Assembly (NCBI GenBank): GCA_025934105.1
Contig: JAICYS010000034.1
Span: 1-32,526, forward strand
DNA: 32,526 nt
Reading direction: 5' to 3'
From: Myxococcota bacterium
Lineage (GTDB): Bacteria > Myxococcota_A > Polyangia > Fen-1088
Made by a program: the position numbers and the translations under genes. The notes under the pieces are model-generated. The model was not told where the DNA came from. It did not search any database and saw only the letters and a program-made list of their open reading frames with translations. Shown one piece after another: positions 1 to 9,535 of this stretch (position 1 is the first letter of the stretch; each line of letters starts with the position of its first letter).

Positions 1-555
1 ACGCACATCCTGTTCATCTGCGGCGGCGCGTTCGTCGGCCTCGAAGACATCATCGAGCAGCGCATCGGCCAAACGCAGATCGGCTTCGGCGCCAAGATTC
101 AGTCCAAAAAAGAGCGGCGGGTGTGGGACCTCCTGCGCGAGGTCCAGCCCGAGGACCTGCTGAAGTACGGGATGATCCCGGAGTTCGTGGGCCGGCTGCC
201 GGTGATCGCGCCGCTGCACGAGCTGGACGACACCGCGCTCATCGACATCCTGACCAAGCCCAAGAACGCGCTGGTCCGCCAGTACCAGAAGCTGTTCGAG
301 ATGGACGGCGTGAAGCTGCGGTTCACCAAGGGCGCGTTGCAGGCGGTTGCCCTGGACGCCCAGAAGCACAAGTCGGGCGCGCGAGGCCTGCGCGCCATCC
401 TCGAGCAGGCGATGCTGGACATCATGTTCGAGGTCCCGACCACCGGAACACCCATCCGGGAGGTCGTGATCAACGAAGAGACAATTCAAAAGGGCCAGCA
501 GCCGCTCTTCATGTACCAGAAAGGCGCCGCCGCCGGAGAGCGTTCGGCCTCGTGA
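1..555 (+). CDS. clpX: ATP-dependent Clp protease ATP-binding subunit ClpX (3' part)
   Basis: This is the C-terminal 184 residues of ClpX, the AAA+ unfoldase that feeds substrates to the ClpP peptidase; the 5' end lies outside the window. The frame is open from base 1. Visible ClpX signatures are [13 protein letters not shown], then IGFGA, then the sensor-2 region [10 protein letters not shown], and [11 protein letters not shown], where the Arg contacts nucleotide. The end EVPTT followed by a short polar tail is normal for the family. Family identity is secure; the Walker A and zinc-binding regions cannot be seen. The gene lies upstream of lon on the same strand, with one small gene between, as commonly found in proteobacteria. 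Confidence 0.97.
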   Translation, partial: THILFICGGAFVGLEDIIEQRIGQTQIGFGAKIQSKKERRVWDLLREVQPEDLLKYGMIPEFVGRLPVIAPLHELDDTALIDILTKPKNALVRQYQKLFEMDGVKLRFTKGALQAVALDAQKHKSGARGLRAILEQAMLDIMFEVPTTGTPIREVVINEETIQKGQQPLFMYQKGAAAGERSAS

Positions 556-587
556 CGAAGATCGCCGCCACACCCGAAGGAGGAAGC

Positions 588-917
588 ATGTTCGACCGTT
601 CGGAACGACCTTCGACGCGCTGGATCGCCTGGATGCCGCTCTTGTTCGTCTCGGCGTTTCTCTACTGGAGCGTGGCCCTGGGCCTGGGCGGGCTGTCGCT
701 GATGGCGACCAGCGCGCTGACGGGCGGCTGCCGCATGGCCCGGCCAGGCGTCAACGCCGCCTCGATCGAGCCGATGCCGGGCGAGCTCTCGGGAGACCCG
801 ATCATCGTGCACCTGCAGGAGTCGGCCGAGCCCACCGATGACGACGCCGACTCGGCTTTGACGCTGGACGTCTCGGACGACGACGGGACCGGGCGTCTGC
901 CGGCCCACGCCGAATAA
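588..917 (+). CDS. Small membrane protein between clpX and lon, unknown function
   Basis: A 109-residue protein starting at an ATG preceded by the good ribosome binding site AAGGAGGAAG. Residues about 12-45 form one long or two short hydrophobic segments (start [15 protein letters not shown]), followed by an acidic, low-complexity C-terminal half with [13 protein letters not shown] do not recognise a family. It begins 32 bp after clpX and lies ahead of lon, so it may be co-transcribed with clpX. A role as a membrane adaptor or a proteolysis-linked protein would be a guess from location only. The strong ribosome site and hydrophobic pattern support it being a real gene; the acidic tail is poorly constrained. 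Confidence 0.6.
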   Translation: MFDRSERPSTRWIAWMPLLFVSAFLYWSVALGLGGLSLMATSALTGGCRMARPGVNAASIEPMPGELSGDPIIVHLQESAEPTDDDADSALTLDVSDDDGTGRLPAHAE

Positions 918-939
918 CCGCTTCTGGCCCGCTCAGCCG

Positions 940-1011
940 GCGAAAACCGGCAAGCTGAGCCACACTTGAATTTGGCGTAGCACCTGAGGGGCGCTACGAT
1001 TGATCCCAGGC

Positions 1012-1012
<1 letters not shown>
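940..1012 (+). promoter_or_regulatory. Putative lon promoter with overlapping inverted repeat
   Basis: TTGGCG (972-977), a 17-bp spacer and TACGAT (995-1000) make a plausible sigma-70 promoter ending 11 bp before the lon ATG. The 6-bp inverted repeat CGTAGC (976-981) / GCTACG (993-998) sits across the spacer and both hexamers, where an operator would block polymerase. Just upstream, GCTCAG-CCGG (about 931-940) and CCGG-CTGAGC (about 947-960) form an imperfect hairpin that could end upstream transcription. Read by eye; not tested. Confidence 0.4.
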
Positions 1013-3660
<2,648 letters not shown>

Positions 3661-3708
3661 CGCAGCGGCGCGACGCGCCGGTCGGCGGGACGCCAGGGCG
3701 CCGCTGCG
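3661..3708 (+). terminator. Hairpin directly after lon stop
   Basis: CGCAGCGGCG (3661-3670) and its exact complement CGCCGCTGCG (3699-3708) form a 10-bp stem beginning at the base after the lon stop codon, enclosing 28 GC-rich bases. No T-run follows, so this is not a classical intrinsic terminator; it may slow or protect the 3' end or work with Rho. Confidence 0.35.
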
Positions 3709-3847
3709 ACGCCGGCCTCCCGTCCGGCGGGCTCGACGGCACTTCCAGCTCTCCACCACCTGGCTCGTGCCACGACCGCCCCGTCCAGCCGCGGCCAACG
3801 GGTGGTTGACCACTCCGCCCGCAAGGGCGTAAGTAGCTGAAAACAGC

Positions 3848-3892
3848 AGTCCCGGAGGAGTGGCCGAGTGGTCGAAGGCGACGGTCTTGAAA
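3848..3892 (+). repeat. attL: 45-bp core, 5' fragment of tRNA-Ser
   Basis: Identical to 21205-21249. Bases 3854-3892 are nucleotides 1-39 of the tRNA-Ser gene, ending exactly at the last base of the anticodon loop. The next base (T3893) departs from the tRNA, so this copy is a truncated tRNA left on the host-promoter side after integration. A further 12-base stretch upstream (3829-3840, GTAANTAGCTGA) also matches the right end with one mismatch at the same spacing. Confidence 0.93.
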
Positions 3893-3903
3893 TTCGCCTG
3901 TAC

Positions 3904-3944
3904 CTGCGGCTACTTGCGGCCAATGAGACCGCAAGTAGCCGCAG
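3904..3944. repeat. Perfect 16-bp inverted repeat inside attL
   Basis: Arms 3904-3919 and 3929-3944 are exact complements around a 9-base loop. It starts 12 bp inside the attL core and is not followed by a T-run on either strand. The arms contain GCAAGTAGC, and AAGTAGC also occurs at 3831-3837 just outside the core. It could be an accessory binding site for recombination (excisionase or host factor), a cruciform, or a bidirectional transcription barrier. The stretch 3893-4045 holds no gene. Confidence 0.7.
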
Positions 3945-4011
3945 CCAAAGGCCTTGCTGCGGGCCGTCGACCTCGTCCGCTGGCGTCGACTACGCTCCTC
4001 TGGGCGTACCG

Positions 4012-4030
4012 TGGCAACCGGTTGGCAACC
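4012..4030 (+). promoter_or_regulatory. Paired TGGCAACC sites, candidate left integrase arm sites
   Basis: TGGCAACC occurs at 4012-4019 and 4023-4030, an exact 11-bp period, 120 bp inside the attL core. The same pair in the same orientation with the same period lies just inside attR (21137-21144, 21148-21155). Paired direct repeats flanking the core at about one helical turn are typical of arm-type binding sites for the N-terminal domain of tyrosine recombinases. Confidence 0.6.
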
Positions 4031-4045
4031 GCAGCCGATGCACGC

Positions 4046-4081
4046 TTGCACGGATACCGTGAAAGGGCCATAGTGTCTGTG
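4046..4081 (+). promoter_or_regulatory. Putative higBA promoter, leaderless
   Basis: TTGCAC (4046-4051), 17-bp spacer, CATAGT (4069-4074). The expected transcription start, 6-7 bases further on, coincides with the higB GTG at 4081, and there is no ribosome binding site before that codon. This fits a leaderless mRNA. Confidence 0.45.
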
Positions 4082-4371
4082 TGATCGCGAGCTTCGCCGC
4101 CGGCGCGACCGCTGACCTCTTCCACGGGATCGATTCGGCTCGTATCCGGCGGTGGTCGCCCGACGTTCAAAAGGCAGCGCTGCGGAAGCTCGACATGGTG
4201 AATGCTGCGATGGTGCTCGACGACCTGAAGGTGCCACCGGGCAATCGACTTGAGCCTCTGAAGGGCAACCTCAAGGGCTACCACAGCATCCGAATCAACG
4301 ATCAGTGGCGAGTCGTCTTCAAGTGGAAGGACGGCGCGGCGCACGAGGTCAGGATAACCGATTACCACTGA
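4081..4371 (+). CDS. higB: HigB-type toxin (RelE/ParE superfamily mRNA interferase)
   Basis: A 96-residue protein of the HigB (system killer) family, whose members bind the ribosome and cut mRNA. Diagnostic features are LEPLKGNLKGYHSIRINDQW followed by RVVFKWKDGAAHEVRITDYH, the strand-rich core and the conserved C-terminal DYH. Length is normal for the family. The GTG start has no ribosome site, and a promoter is placed so that the message could be leaderless. It lies 36 bp upstream of its antitoxin, in the toxin-first order usual for higBA. As the first gene inside attL it probably stabilises the element by addiction, or acts in defence against other phages. Confidence 0.9.
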   Translation: MIASFAAGATADLFHGIDSARIRRWSPDVQKAALRKLDMVNAAMVLDDLKVPPGNRLEPLKGNLKGYHSIRINDQWRVVFKWKDGAAHEVRITDYH

Positions 4372-4407
4372 CCGACGTCTGCGGGGCAGAGGAACAGGAG
4401 GAAGCAG

Positions 4408-4689
4408 ATGATCCCCGAAAACAGAATCCCAACACATCCGGGCGAAGTGCTCCTCGAGGAGTTCCTGAAGCCGTTGGAGATTTCGCAGAGCGCTCTGGCG
4501 GTGAAGCTCCGCATTCCTGTTCAGCGCGTAAACGAGATCGTGAACGGCAAGCGCGGCATCACGCCGGAGACGGCGTGGTTGTTCGCCGACGCGTTCGGCA
4601 CGACGCCGGAGTTCTGGACGAACCTGCAGGGCGCCCACGACCTGGCTCTCGCCCGCCCGGAGAAGCACGCCGCCCGGATCGCGCGATAG
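4408..4689 (+). CDS. higA: HigA-type antitoxin (XRE-family HTH)
   Basis: A 93-residue HigA-family antidote that should bind HigB and repress the operon. It begins with IPTHPGEVLLEEFLKPL, typical of the family, followed by a helix-turn-helix (about residues 28-60, SQSALAVKLRIPVQRVNEIV and NGKRGITPETAW), then DAFGTTPEFWTNLQ. The ATG at 4408 has the ribosome site AGGAGGAAG about 7 bp upstream. The pairing with the upstream toxin, the family match of both and the tight spacing make this a confident toxin-antitoxin module. Confidence 0.93.
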   Translation: MIPENRIPTHPGEVLLEEFLKPLEISQSALAVKLRIPVQRVNEIVNGKRGITPETAWLFADAFGTTPEFWTNLQGAHDLALARPEKHAARIAR

Positions 4690-4740
4690 AGTCACCCACC
4701 CGGGCAACGGCGGGGCTGATCCCCTCGCCGGGCGGGCCGA

Positions 4741-4794
4741 CTGCATCCGGCCCGCTGCCCGGATCTGTTCGACGGATGCAGTGAACGGATGCAG
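4741..4794. promoter_or_regulatory. Repeated CGGATGCAG motif, operator-like
   Basis: CTGCATCCG (4741-4749) is the inverted form of CGGATGCAG, which occurs twice in direct orientation at about 4773-4781 and 4786-4794. The second direct copy ends three bases before the GTG of the next gene. Such a cluster looks like a repressor or activator site controlling the gene at 4797 or the higBA end. Confidence 0.45.
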
Positions 4795-4796
4795 AC

Positions 4797-5693
4797 GTGT
4801 CGAAGACCGGCAAAGTGATACGACTCCGCCCGCGTGGACGGGTGCAGCAAGGCGGCGCCCAGAAACGCCCGGCAGCACGACAGGATGAAACACGAGCGCA
4901 ACGCGAGCTCGCTACCCAGCCTGGCGTTGAGGAGGTCCACTTCGAGGTCCAGGGCGAAAGGGTGATCTCCTGGCCGGCGCGAAAGGACATGACCGACGGC
5001 GCGCTCGTAGCCGAGACGGCAGCACTCCTGTGGAAGCGCTCCCAGGCAGCGGCTGATGACCGTCTCTGTGCGGGCGCCGCGCGCGTGCTGTATTTCATCA
5101 GCGCGATCCTTGGAGACCGCAACGAACGCGCGATGAGCGCCCTGGAGCGCGTCGCCCTCGATCACGATCCAGGTGATCGGAGTCGACGCCGAACACCGGA
5201 TTCACCGTGGGCGGCGCTTCCGCCTCGTGCGAATGTCGACCGCCACCGCAACCTGGCCTACCTGGTCGCATGGGTGAAGATCCTTCGGCGAGGCGTAAGG
5301 GTCAACGGTCAGAGCCAGAGCGTGGCTCTCGCCGCAGTGATCGCCGTAGACAGGTTCGCGGAGCTGTTCCCGCAGCATGCTGTTCGCCATCGTAAAGGGA
5401 GCCCGAAAGGCGATGCCGCCACCCGCATTCTCGCCGCCTGGGAAAAGCGAGCCGATCGCGAGGGGAAGGCGATTTCGGACGTCGACGAGGAGCTGCTTAC
5501 GCTCGACGTGCTAATCGTGCACGGCATTCCAGCTGGGACCGCCCACAACTGGATGAAGGGGATCGCGAAATATCGCGATCCGCTCGTTGAGTGGCCCCCA
5601 AAGGAGAACATCCCTGCAGCGCGAAGAAACCTCCTGATCGGCGCGCTGGAAGAGTTGTGGTTCGATCTCGCCAGTGAGCCCGACGCCGTGTAA
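4797..5693 (+). CDS. Unknown element protein, 298 aa
   Basis: I do not recognise this protein. It starts at GTG 4797, with no strong ribosome site. The N-terminal 45 residues are basic and Gln-rich, then LATQPGVEEVHFEVQGERVI opens a mostly helical body with WAALPPRANVDRHRNLAYLV and a Trp-rich C-terminal third. No membrane segments, no Walker motif and no clear HTH are visible. It stands between the toxin-antitoxin pair and the small HTH genes of the control module, so a regulatory or replication role is possible. Its stop codon lies inside an 11-bp inverted repeat (5684-5716). Coding potential is good: the long frame keeps a consistent GC third-position bias. Confidence 0.65.
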   Translation: MSKTGKVIRLRPRGRVQQGGAQKRPAARQDETRAQRELATQPGVEEVHFEVQGERVISWPARKDMTDGALVAETAALLWKRSQAAADDRLCAGAARVLYFISAILGDRNERAMSALERVALDHDPGDRSRRRTPDSPWAALPPRANVDRHRNLAYLVAWVKILRRGVRVNGQSQSVALAAVIAVDRFAELFPQHAVRHRKGSPKGDAATRILAAWEKRADREGKAISDVDEELLTLDVLIVHGIPAGTAHNWMKGIAKYRDPLVEWPPKENIPAARRNLLIGALEELWFDLASEPDAV

Positions 5694-5751
5694 CTGATTC
5701 GACCTGTTACACGGCGCACACGCGCCGACCAAGACCGTCCATCTTGGACGG
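5684..5751. promoter_or_regulatory. Three consecutive inverted repeats upstream of an HTH gene
   Basis: CGCCGTGTAAC (5684-5694) pairs with GTTACACGGCG (5706-5716) and includes the upstream gene's stop; CGGCGC (5712-5717) pairs with GCGCCG (5722-5727); CCGTCCA (5735-5741) pairs with TGGACGG (5745-5751) around TCT, ending one base before the next ATG. The last is a perfect operator-like palindrome at the start codon, which suggests autoregulation of the HTH gene at 5753. The first could end transcription of the gene before. Confidence 0.55.
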
Positions 5752-5752
5752 C

Positions 5753-5959
5753 ATGGCGAACACGCACCAGGAACTCTCGCCGCATGAAGTGAGGCGGGTG
5801 GCCGTCGACGCGGACGTGCACCCGAGTACTGTCCGCCGGTACCTCGCCGGCCAGCCGACTCGCGGACTACAGCGCGAGCGGATCGAGCGCTCCATGGCTG
5901 CCTTTCGCAAGGCGCGGGCTGTCGCACCGACGCCGGCCCGAGCTGGGCGGCGTCGATGA
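5753..5959 (+). CDS. Small helix-turn-helix DNA-binding protein
   Basis: A 68-residue protein that is almost entirely a DNA-binding domain. LSPHEVRRVAVDADVHPSTV then RRYLAGQPTRG resembles the N-terminal HTH of LacI-type or phage repressors (VAVDADVHPSTVRRYL). The C-terminus is basic and Ala/Pro-rich. The ATG at 5753 sits one base after a perfect palindrome, which argues that this protein or a partner represses its own start; a TTG at 5744 lies within the palindrome and is less likely. It overlaps the next gene by four bases (ATGA), so the two are translationally coupled. It could be the element's repressor or Cro. Confidence 0.7.
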   Translation: MANTHQELSPHEVRRVAVDADVHPSTVRRYLAGQPTRGLQRERIERSMAAFRKARAVAPTPARAGRRR

Positions 5960-6216
5960 CTCTTGAGGACGCCTTCGCAGCGACAGCGCGCGCGGCGGTT
6001 CGTGAGGCGCTCGCCGAGGCGATCCCGACGCTCGTCGCGCAGCTGACCGCGGCCGTCCGCGCCCAGCAGACGGAGCGCTGGGTAAGGCGCGCCGAGGCCG
6101 CCAAAGTGTTGGCTCTGTCGATCGACACGGTCGACAGGCGGATCCGCGACGGCGCGCTGACCAGCCGGCGCATCGGCAAGAGCGTGCGTGTCCTGCTGCC
6201 GGGAGTGCCTCGCTGA
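5956..6216 (+). CDS. Excisionase/AlpA-like HTH protein
   Basis: 86 residues. The first half is an Ala-rich helix; the second half, WVRRAEAAKVLALSIDTVDR then RIRDGALTSRRIGKSVRVLL, is a typical winged helix-turn-helix of the MerR/excisionase type (HTH_17), as found in excisionases and AlpA-like activators of mobile elements. It starts on an ATGA overlap with the upstream HTH gene and shares one base with the next gene. A role as recombination directionality factor or control protein is likely, but the gene is far from the integrases, so it may instead regulate replication genes. Confidence 0.7.
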   Translation: MTLEDAFAATARAAVREALAEAIPTLVAQLTAAVRAQQTERWVRRAEAAKVLALSIDTVDRRIRDGALTSRRIGKSVRVLLPGVPR

Positions 6217-6422
6217 TGGACGTCCAGTCCTGCTGCGAATGCGGTTCGGTCGACAGCACCCTGATGGTCGAATCGTCGGGGAATCTGTTCTGCGGTCGCT
6301 GCTGGCGCGAAACGCTGGCCGAGGCGCGCCGTCGCTGGCCATCAACCCCGCGGCTCGACGCGCACATCGCCAGGGTCGAGCAGGTGGAGCGGGCCGACGC
6401 TGCCGGTGCGCACGGCGGATGA
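6216..6422 (+). CDS. Small zinc-ribbon protein
   Basis: 68 residues with CECG near the N-terminus (two more Cys just before) and CGRC about 20 residues later, the two knuckles of a zinc ribbon. The C-terminal half is helical. It shares one base with the stop of the upstream gene and overlaps the primase-helicase gene by four bases, so it belongs to a tightly coupled replication operon. No specific family is recognised; binding to DNA or to the replication protein is a reasonable inference. Confidence 0.6.
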   Translation: MDVQSCCECGSVDSTLMVESSGNLFCGRCWRETLAEARRRWPSTPRLDAHIARVEQVERADAAGAHGG

Positions 6423-8398
6423 CCGCCGCGCCCGCATATGACGGGGGAATCAATGGCGTCCTCCACGCGCTGCACGCTTGCGGCGTCAGACGCGTCGGCG
6501 ACGGTAAGTGGTCGAGTCGCTGCCCAGCCCACGCAGATACGAATCCATCGCTATCGATCTCGATCGGCCACAACGGCGGGGTCGTCATGCACTGCCACAA
6601 GGGGTGCGACCTCACCGCAATCCTCGAAGCGGTCGGCTTGACGATGCAGGACTTGTTCGCCGACGGCGGCGACCGGACCGGCGCCTCGAAGCCGACTCCC
6701 GCCGGCGCGCCCGTCCACTACGTCTGGTGCGACGCGGAGGGCGAGCCGGTCGATCGGAAGGTCCGCCAGCTCATGTCCGACGGCAGGAAGAAAATGTTTT
6801 GGGAGCACGCCGAGGCCGGCCAGTGGAAGAGCGGCCAGAGTCCCGAGGAGCGCCGTCCGCCGATGTACCGGCTGCCGGAACTCATCGCCGCCCCATCGGC
6901 GGAGGTGATCCACATCGGCGAAGGCGAGAAGGTCGTCGAGGCGCTGCGCGAGCTCGGGCTGATCGCCACGACAACCGGCGGCGCCACTTCGGCGCTGACC
7001 GCGGAGGCCGTCTCGTACTTCGAGGGCAGAAAGGTCGTGCTCTGGAGCGACGACGATACCGAGGGCGCCAAGCACATGGCGGCGCACCGAGTGGCGATCG
7101 CCACCGTGGCAAAGTCGGTGAAGCTGGTCGACCGGTCGGCGTTCCGGAAGTACGCGAAGCCCGGCAAGGGCGGCGGCGGCGACGTCGCCGACCTGATCGA
7201 AGAGTTGCGGTCCGACGGCATGGGCCCGGAGCAGATCCGCGGGCGCGTGCTCGGTCTGGTCCCGGGATCGCGCCTGCGATCGCTCGCGGTCAGGGTCACC
7301 GGCGAGTGGCTGACCCACCCGCTGCCGCCGCGGGAACACCTGCTGACCGACCGGCGGACGGGTCTGGGCGCGGTCGACAAGACGGGCACCTGGCTCTTTG
7401 CGGGCGCAGGCGGGGCCGGCAAGAGCTACGCGACCGGCGACCTGGCGCTGGCGATCGCGACGGGTGGCGCCTGGTACGACCTGGGCACCTCAGGCACACC
7501 CAACAACGTCCTGATGATCGTCGCGGAGGACGACGCCACCGACCTCCGCCGCCGGCTGAAGCGCATCGCCGACCGGCGTTACCCCGCCGCCGACATCGGT
7601 CCGCGGGTCACGATCCTGCCTCTGCGCGGGCAGATGCTCGCCTTCGTCGCCCAGGACCGGATCACCGGGAGCTTTGCTCAGGGCGAGGGGCTGCGCGACG
7701 TGATCGCCTACGTCGAGGAGGAGCGCGAGACCACCGGCGTGGCGTTCGGCCTGGTCATCGTCGACCCGATCGCCCGTTTCGCCGGCGTCAGCCTGGACAA
7801 GGACTCCGCGGCCGCCACGGCGCTGGTCGACGCGATGGATCGCCTCTCGGACGCGGCCGGCGGCTTGGTGCTGGGGGTCGCTCACACCAACAAGCTCTCG
7901 CGCGCGGCCGACAAGGGCGCCGCCGAGGCGGCCGACGTGCGGGGCTCATCGGGGCTGATCGACGGATCCCGCGGGGTGATCCAGCTGGTGCCCGAGACGG
8001 ACAAGGTGACCAAGAAGCCGACCGGCCGGGCGATCCTGTCGCTGACCAAAGGCAACCACGTCGCGCGGTGGGCCGACATCGTCCTGCGCCGCGGCGACGG
8101 TGGGGTCCTCGAGCCCCTGGACGAGGTCGAGCGGGCCATTTTCGAGGCCGAGCGGAGACCCCCGACGGCTGACGAGCGGGACGCCGCCAAGCAGGAAAGG
8201 GAATCCCGGGCCCGCGCCCGCCGGGACGCCGACGCCAAGGCGCAGTCCGCGGCCGACGCTCTCATCGTGCGCGACATTGTGACCAGCGGCGCCAAAGGGA
8301 AGCTGCGGGACCTCGTCAAGGCACGGCTGTTCTGCGGGCAACCGCGCGCGGAGCTGGCGATCGCCACCTACCACGCGCTGGAGGGGGAAGGGCGGTGA
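6419..8398 (+). CDS. Primase-helicase: CHC2 zinc finger, Toprim and RepA-like AAA ATPase
   Basis: A 659-residue replication protein that should make primers and unwind DNA for the element. Domains in order: a DnaG-type CHC2 zinc finger (Cys35, His38, Cys59, Cys63); a Toprim domain with the catalytic Glu in IGEGEKVVEAL (about 166-176) and the metal-binding DDDTEG; and a RecA-like ATPase of the RepA/AAA_25 type with Walker A GAGGAGKS (329-336) and Walker B LVIVDPIARF. The C-terminal 100 residues are charged and helical. ATG 6419 gives a four-base overlap with the zinc-ribbon gene and starts just before the zinc finger. Its stop lies in the first GGTGACC of the repeat array that follows. The combination resembles the helicase-primases of plasmids, phages and satellites. 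Confidence 0.9.
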   Translation: MTAAPAYDGGINGVLHALHACGVRRVGDGKWSSRCPAHADTNPSLSISIGHNGGVVMHCHKGCDLTAILEAVGLTMQDLFADGGDRTGASKPTPAGAPVHYVWCDAEGEPVDRKVRQLMSDGRKKMFWEHAEAGQWKSGQSPEERRPPMYRLPELIAAPSAEVIHIGEGEKVVEALRELGLIATTTGGATSALTAEAVSYFEGRKVVLWSDDDTEGAKHMAAHRVAIATVAKSVKLVDRSAFRKYAKPGKGGGGDVADLIEELRSDGMGPEQIRGRVLGLVPGSRLRSLAVRVTGEWLTHPLPPREHLLTDRRTGLGAVDKTGTWLFAGAGGAGKSYATGDLALAIATGGAWYDLGTSGTPNNVLMIVAEDDATDLRRRLKRIADRRYPAADIGPRVTILPLRGQMLAFVAQDRITGSFAQGEGLRDVIAYVEEERETTGVAFGLVIVDPIARFAGVSLDKDSAAATALVDAMDRLSDAAGGLVLGVAHTNKLSRAADKGAAEAADVRGSSGLIDGSRGVIQLVPETDKVTKKPTGRAILSLTKGNHVARWADIVLRRGDGGVLEPLDEVERAIFEAERRPPTADERDAAKQERESRARARRDADAKAQSAADALIVRDIVTSGAKGKLRDLVKARLFCGQPRAELAIATYHALEGEGR

Positions 8399-8524
8399 CC
8401 TGGTGACCTACTTTCCCCCCATACCCCCCTGGTGCCCGGGTCACCGGGTCACCCTGGGGGTGACCGGACCCGCCGGTGACCTCGAAAGGTCACGTACGGG
8501 TCACCGCCAGGTCACCGGGTCACC
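8394..8524. repeat. GGTSACC repeat array, candidate replication origin
   Basis: Nine perfect copies of GGTSACC (starts 8394, 8402, 8439, 8447, 8459, 8475, 8499, 8510, 8518) and one imperfect copy (8488) lie in 131 bp. Three neighbouring pairs have an 8-bp period. The motif is near-palindromic. A C-rich tract (8414-8430) interrupts the array. It begins within the stop region of the primase-helicase gene and ends at the ribosome site of the next gene. The position and iteration suggest iterons bound by the replication protein, or an operator array. Confidence 0.7.
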
Positions 8525-8536
8525 ACAGGAGGACCG

Positions 8537-9016
8537 ATGAGCGACAAGAGGGACGAGGACGGCGCCGGCCGTCAGATCACGCGCGGAGCACGTGGGCGCT
8601 GGCTGCCTGGCCAGTCGGCCAACCCGGGCGGCCGCCGGGCGACGCCCAAGGAGGTGGTCGACTTCATCGGCGGCCACACCCTGGAGGCCGCCAAACGGCT
8701 GGTCGAGATCATGCGCGGCAAGGACCCGCAGCAGGCGCGGCTCGCGGCCGAGGCGCTGCTGGACCGCCACCTGGGCCGGCCCACGCAGCAGGTGGACCTG
8801 AACGCCCGCCGGCTCGACCCCGACGCGGTAGGCGGCGCGCCGGACCAGGCCCGCGCCCGGCTGGAGGCCCTCATCGCCGAGGCGGAAGGGCGCTCCACGG
8901 ATACGCAGACCGTAGCCGTCGACGGACAGGCCCAAGCCGCGCGCGGGCTTGCGCCTGACGTGGCGGATGCGGTTGCCAGCGGGTTGCCAGGTAGCAGCGA
9001 AGGGAGCGCGCCATGA
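8537..9016 (+). CDS. DUF5681-domain protein, possible small terminase subunit
   Basis: 159 residues. The N-terminal motif GRWLPGQSANPGGRRATPKE is the DUF5681 signature, found in phage proteins that often lie beside terminase genes. A helical region follows (LEAAKRLVEIMRGKDPQQAR, then LAAEALLDRHLGRP), then an acidic, Ala-rich tail. The ATG at 8537 has the good ribosome site CAGGAGGACC directly after the GGTSACC array. By position and helical build it could be the small terminase subunit or a DNA-binding partner. Two inverted TGGCAACC octamers with an 11-bp period fall in its last codons (8971-8989). It overlaps the next gene by four bases. Confidence 0.7.
   Translation: MSDKRDEDGAGRQITRGARGRWLPGQSANPGGRRATPKEVVDFIGGHTLEAAKRLVEIMRGKDPQQARLAAEALLDRHLGRPTQQVDLNARRLDPDAVGGAPDQARARLEALIAEAEGRSTDTQTVAVDGQAQAARGLAPDVADAVASGLPGSSEGSAP
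8971..8989 (-). repeat. Internal inverted TGGCAACC pair
   Basis: GGTTGCCA at 8971-8978 and 8982-8989, the reverse complement of the octamer pairs found near both ends of the element, again with an 11-bp period. It lies inside the coding region at 8537-9016. It may be a third binding site for the integrase or for another element protein. Confidence 0.5.
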
Positions 9017-9261
9017 CCGTCGACCGCATTCGGATAGGCGGCACACGCGAGCTGCGCATCACGCGCGCCCGCGGCCTGCTGTTCATCGCGCTTCACGACG
9101 GCGACCGGTGCGCGTCGGGGCCGCTGGGCGTCCCGTTCGATGCAGTGGAAACGCTCCGTTCGGCCCTGGGCGACGTTCTGGGCGAGCACGGCTCCACGGA
9201 GGCAACCGACCCCGAACGCGCAGCCACGCGCACGCCAGGCAGCGGGAGGGCCGCCTCGTGA
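9013..9261 (+). CDS. Unknown small protein, 82 aa
   Basis: A small protein starting on an ATGA overlap with the gene before and ending on a GTGA overlap with the gene after. The first 55 residues alternate strand-like hydrophobic runs (DRIRIGGTRELRITRARGLL then FIALHDGDRCASG) with a helix containing VETLRSALGDVLGEHG; the tail is polar. I recognise no family. The coupled overlaps on both sides make it a likely real gene of the replication/packaging operon, perhaps a partner of SSB or terminase. Confidence 0.55.
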   Translation: MTVDRIRIGGTRELRITRARGLLFIALHDGDRCASGPLGVPFDAVETLRSALGDVLGEHGSTEATDPERAATRTPGSGRAAS

Positions 9262-9464
9262 GCGCCCCCGCGCAGCCGGCGGAGGGCGTCCGCCACGTGC
9301 TGGTGATGGGACGGCTCTCGCTGGCGGGCCTCGCCGAGCTGGAACGGCGGGTGCGCGCGGGCGGGGACGAGACGACCGTGCGCCTGGAGCTGCTGAGCGG
9401 GGAGGGCAAGGCTCTGTCCTGGCCTCCCACGCCGCCGGCGAACCCGATCGGGACCGGGCAGTGA
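9258..9464 (+). CDS. Unknown small protein, 68 aa
   Basis: Starts at GTG 9258, overlapping the previous stop by four bases, and ends 71 bp before the ssb start. The sequence RHVLVMGRLSLAGLAELERR then VRAGGDETTVRLELLSGEGK suggests a small strand-helix-strand fold. No family recognised. It is supported mainly by the chain of coupled overlaps and the lack of another good frame here. Confidence 0.45.
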   Translation: MSAPAQPAEGVRHVLVMGRLSLAGLAELERRVRAGGDETTVRLELLSGEGKALSWPPTPPANPIGTGQ

Positions 9465-9535
9465 GCGCCGGCCGCGACCGCTATGCGCTGCTTCGGGGGC
9501 TGCACTTGCCAGAACCGCCAGAGGAGAACCGACAC

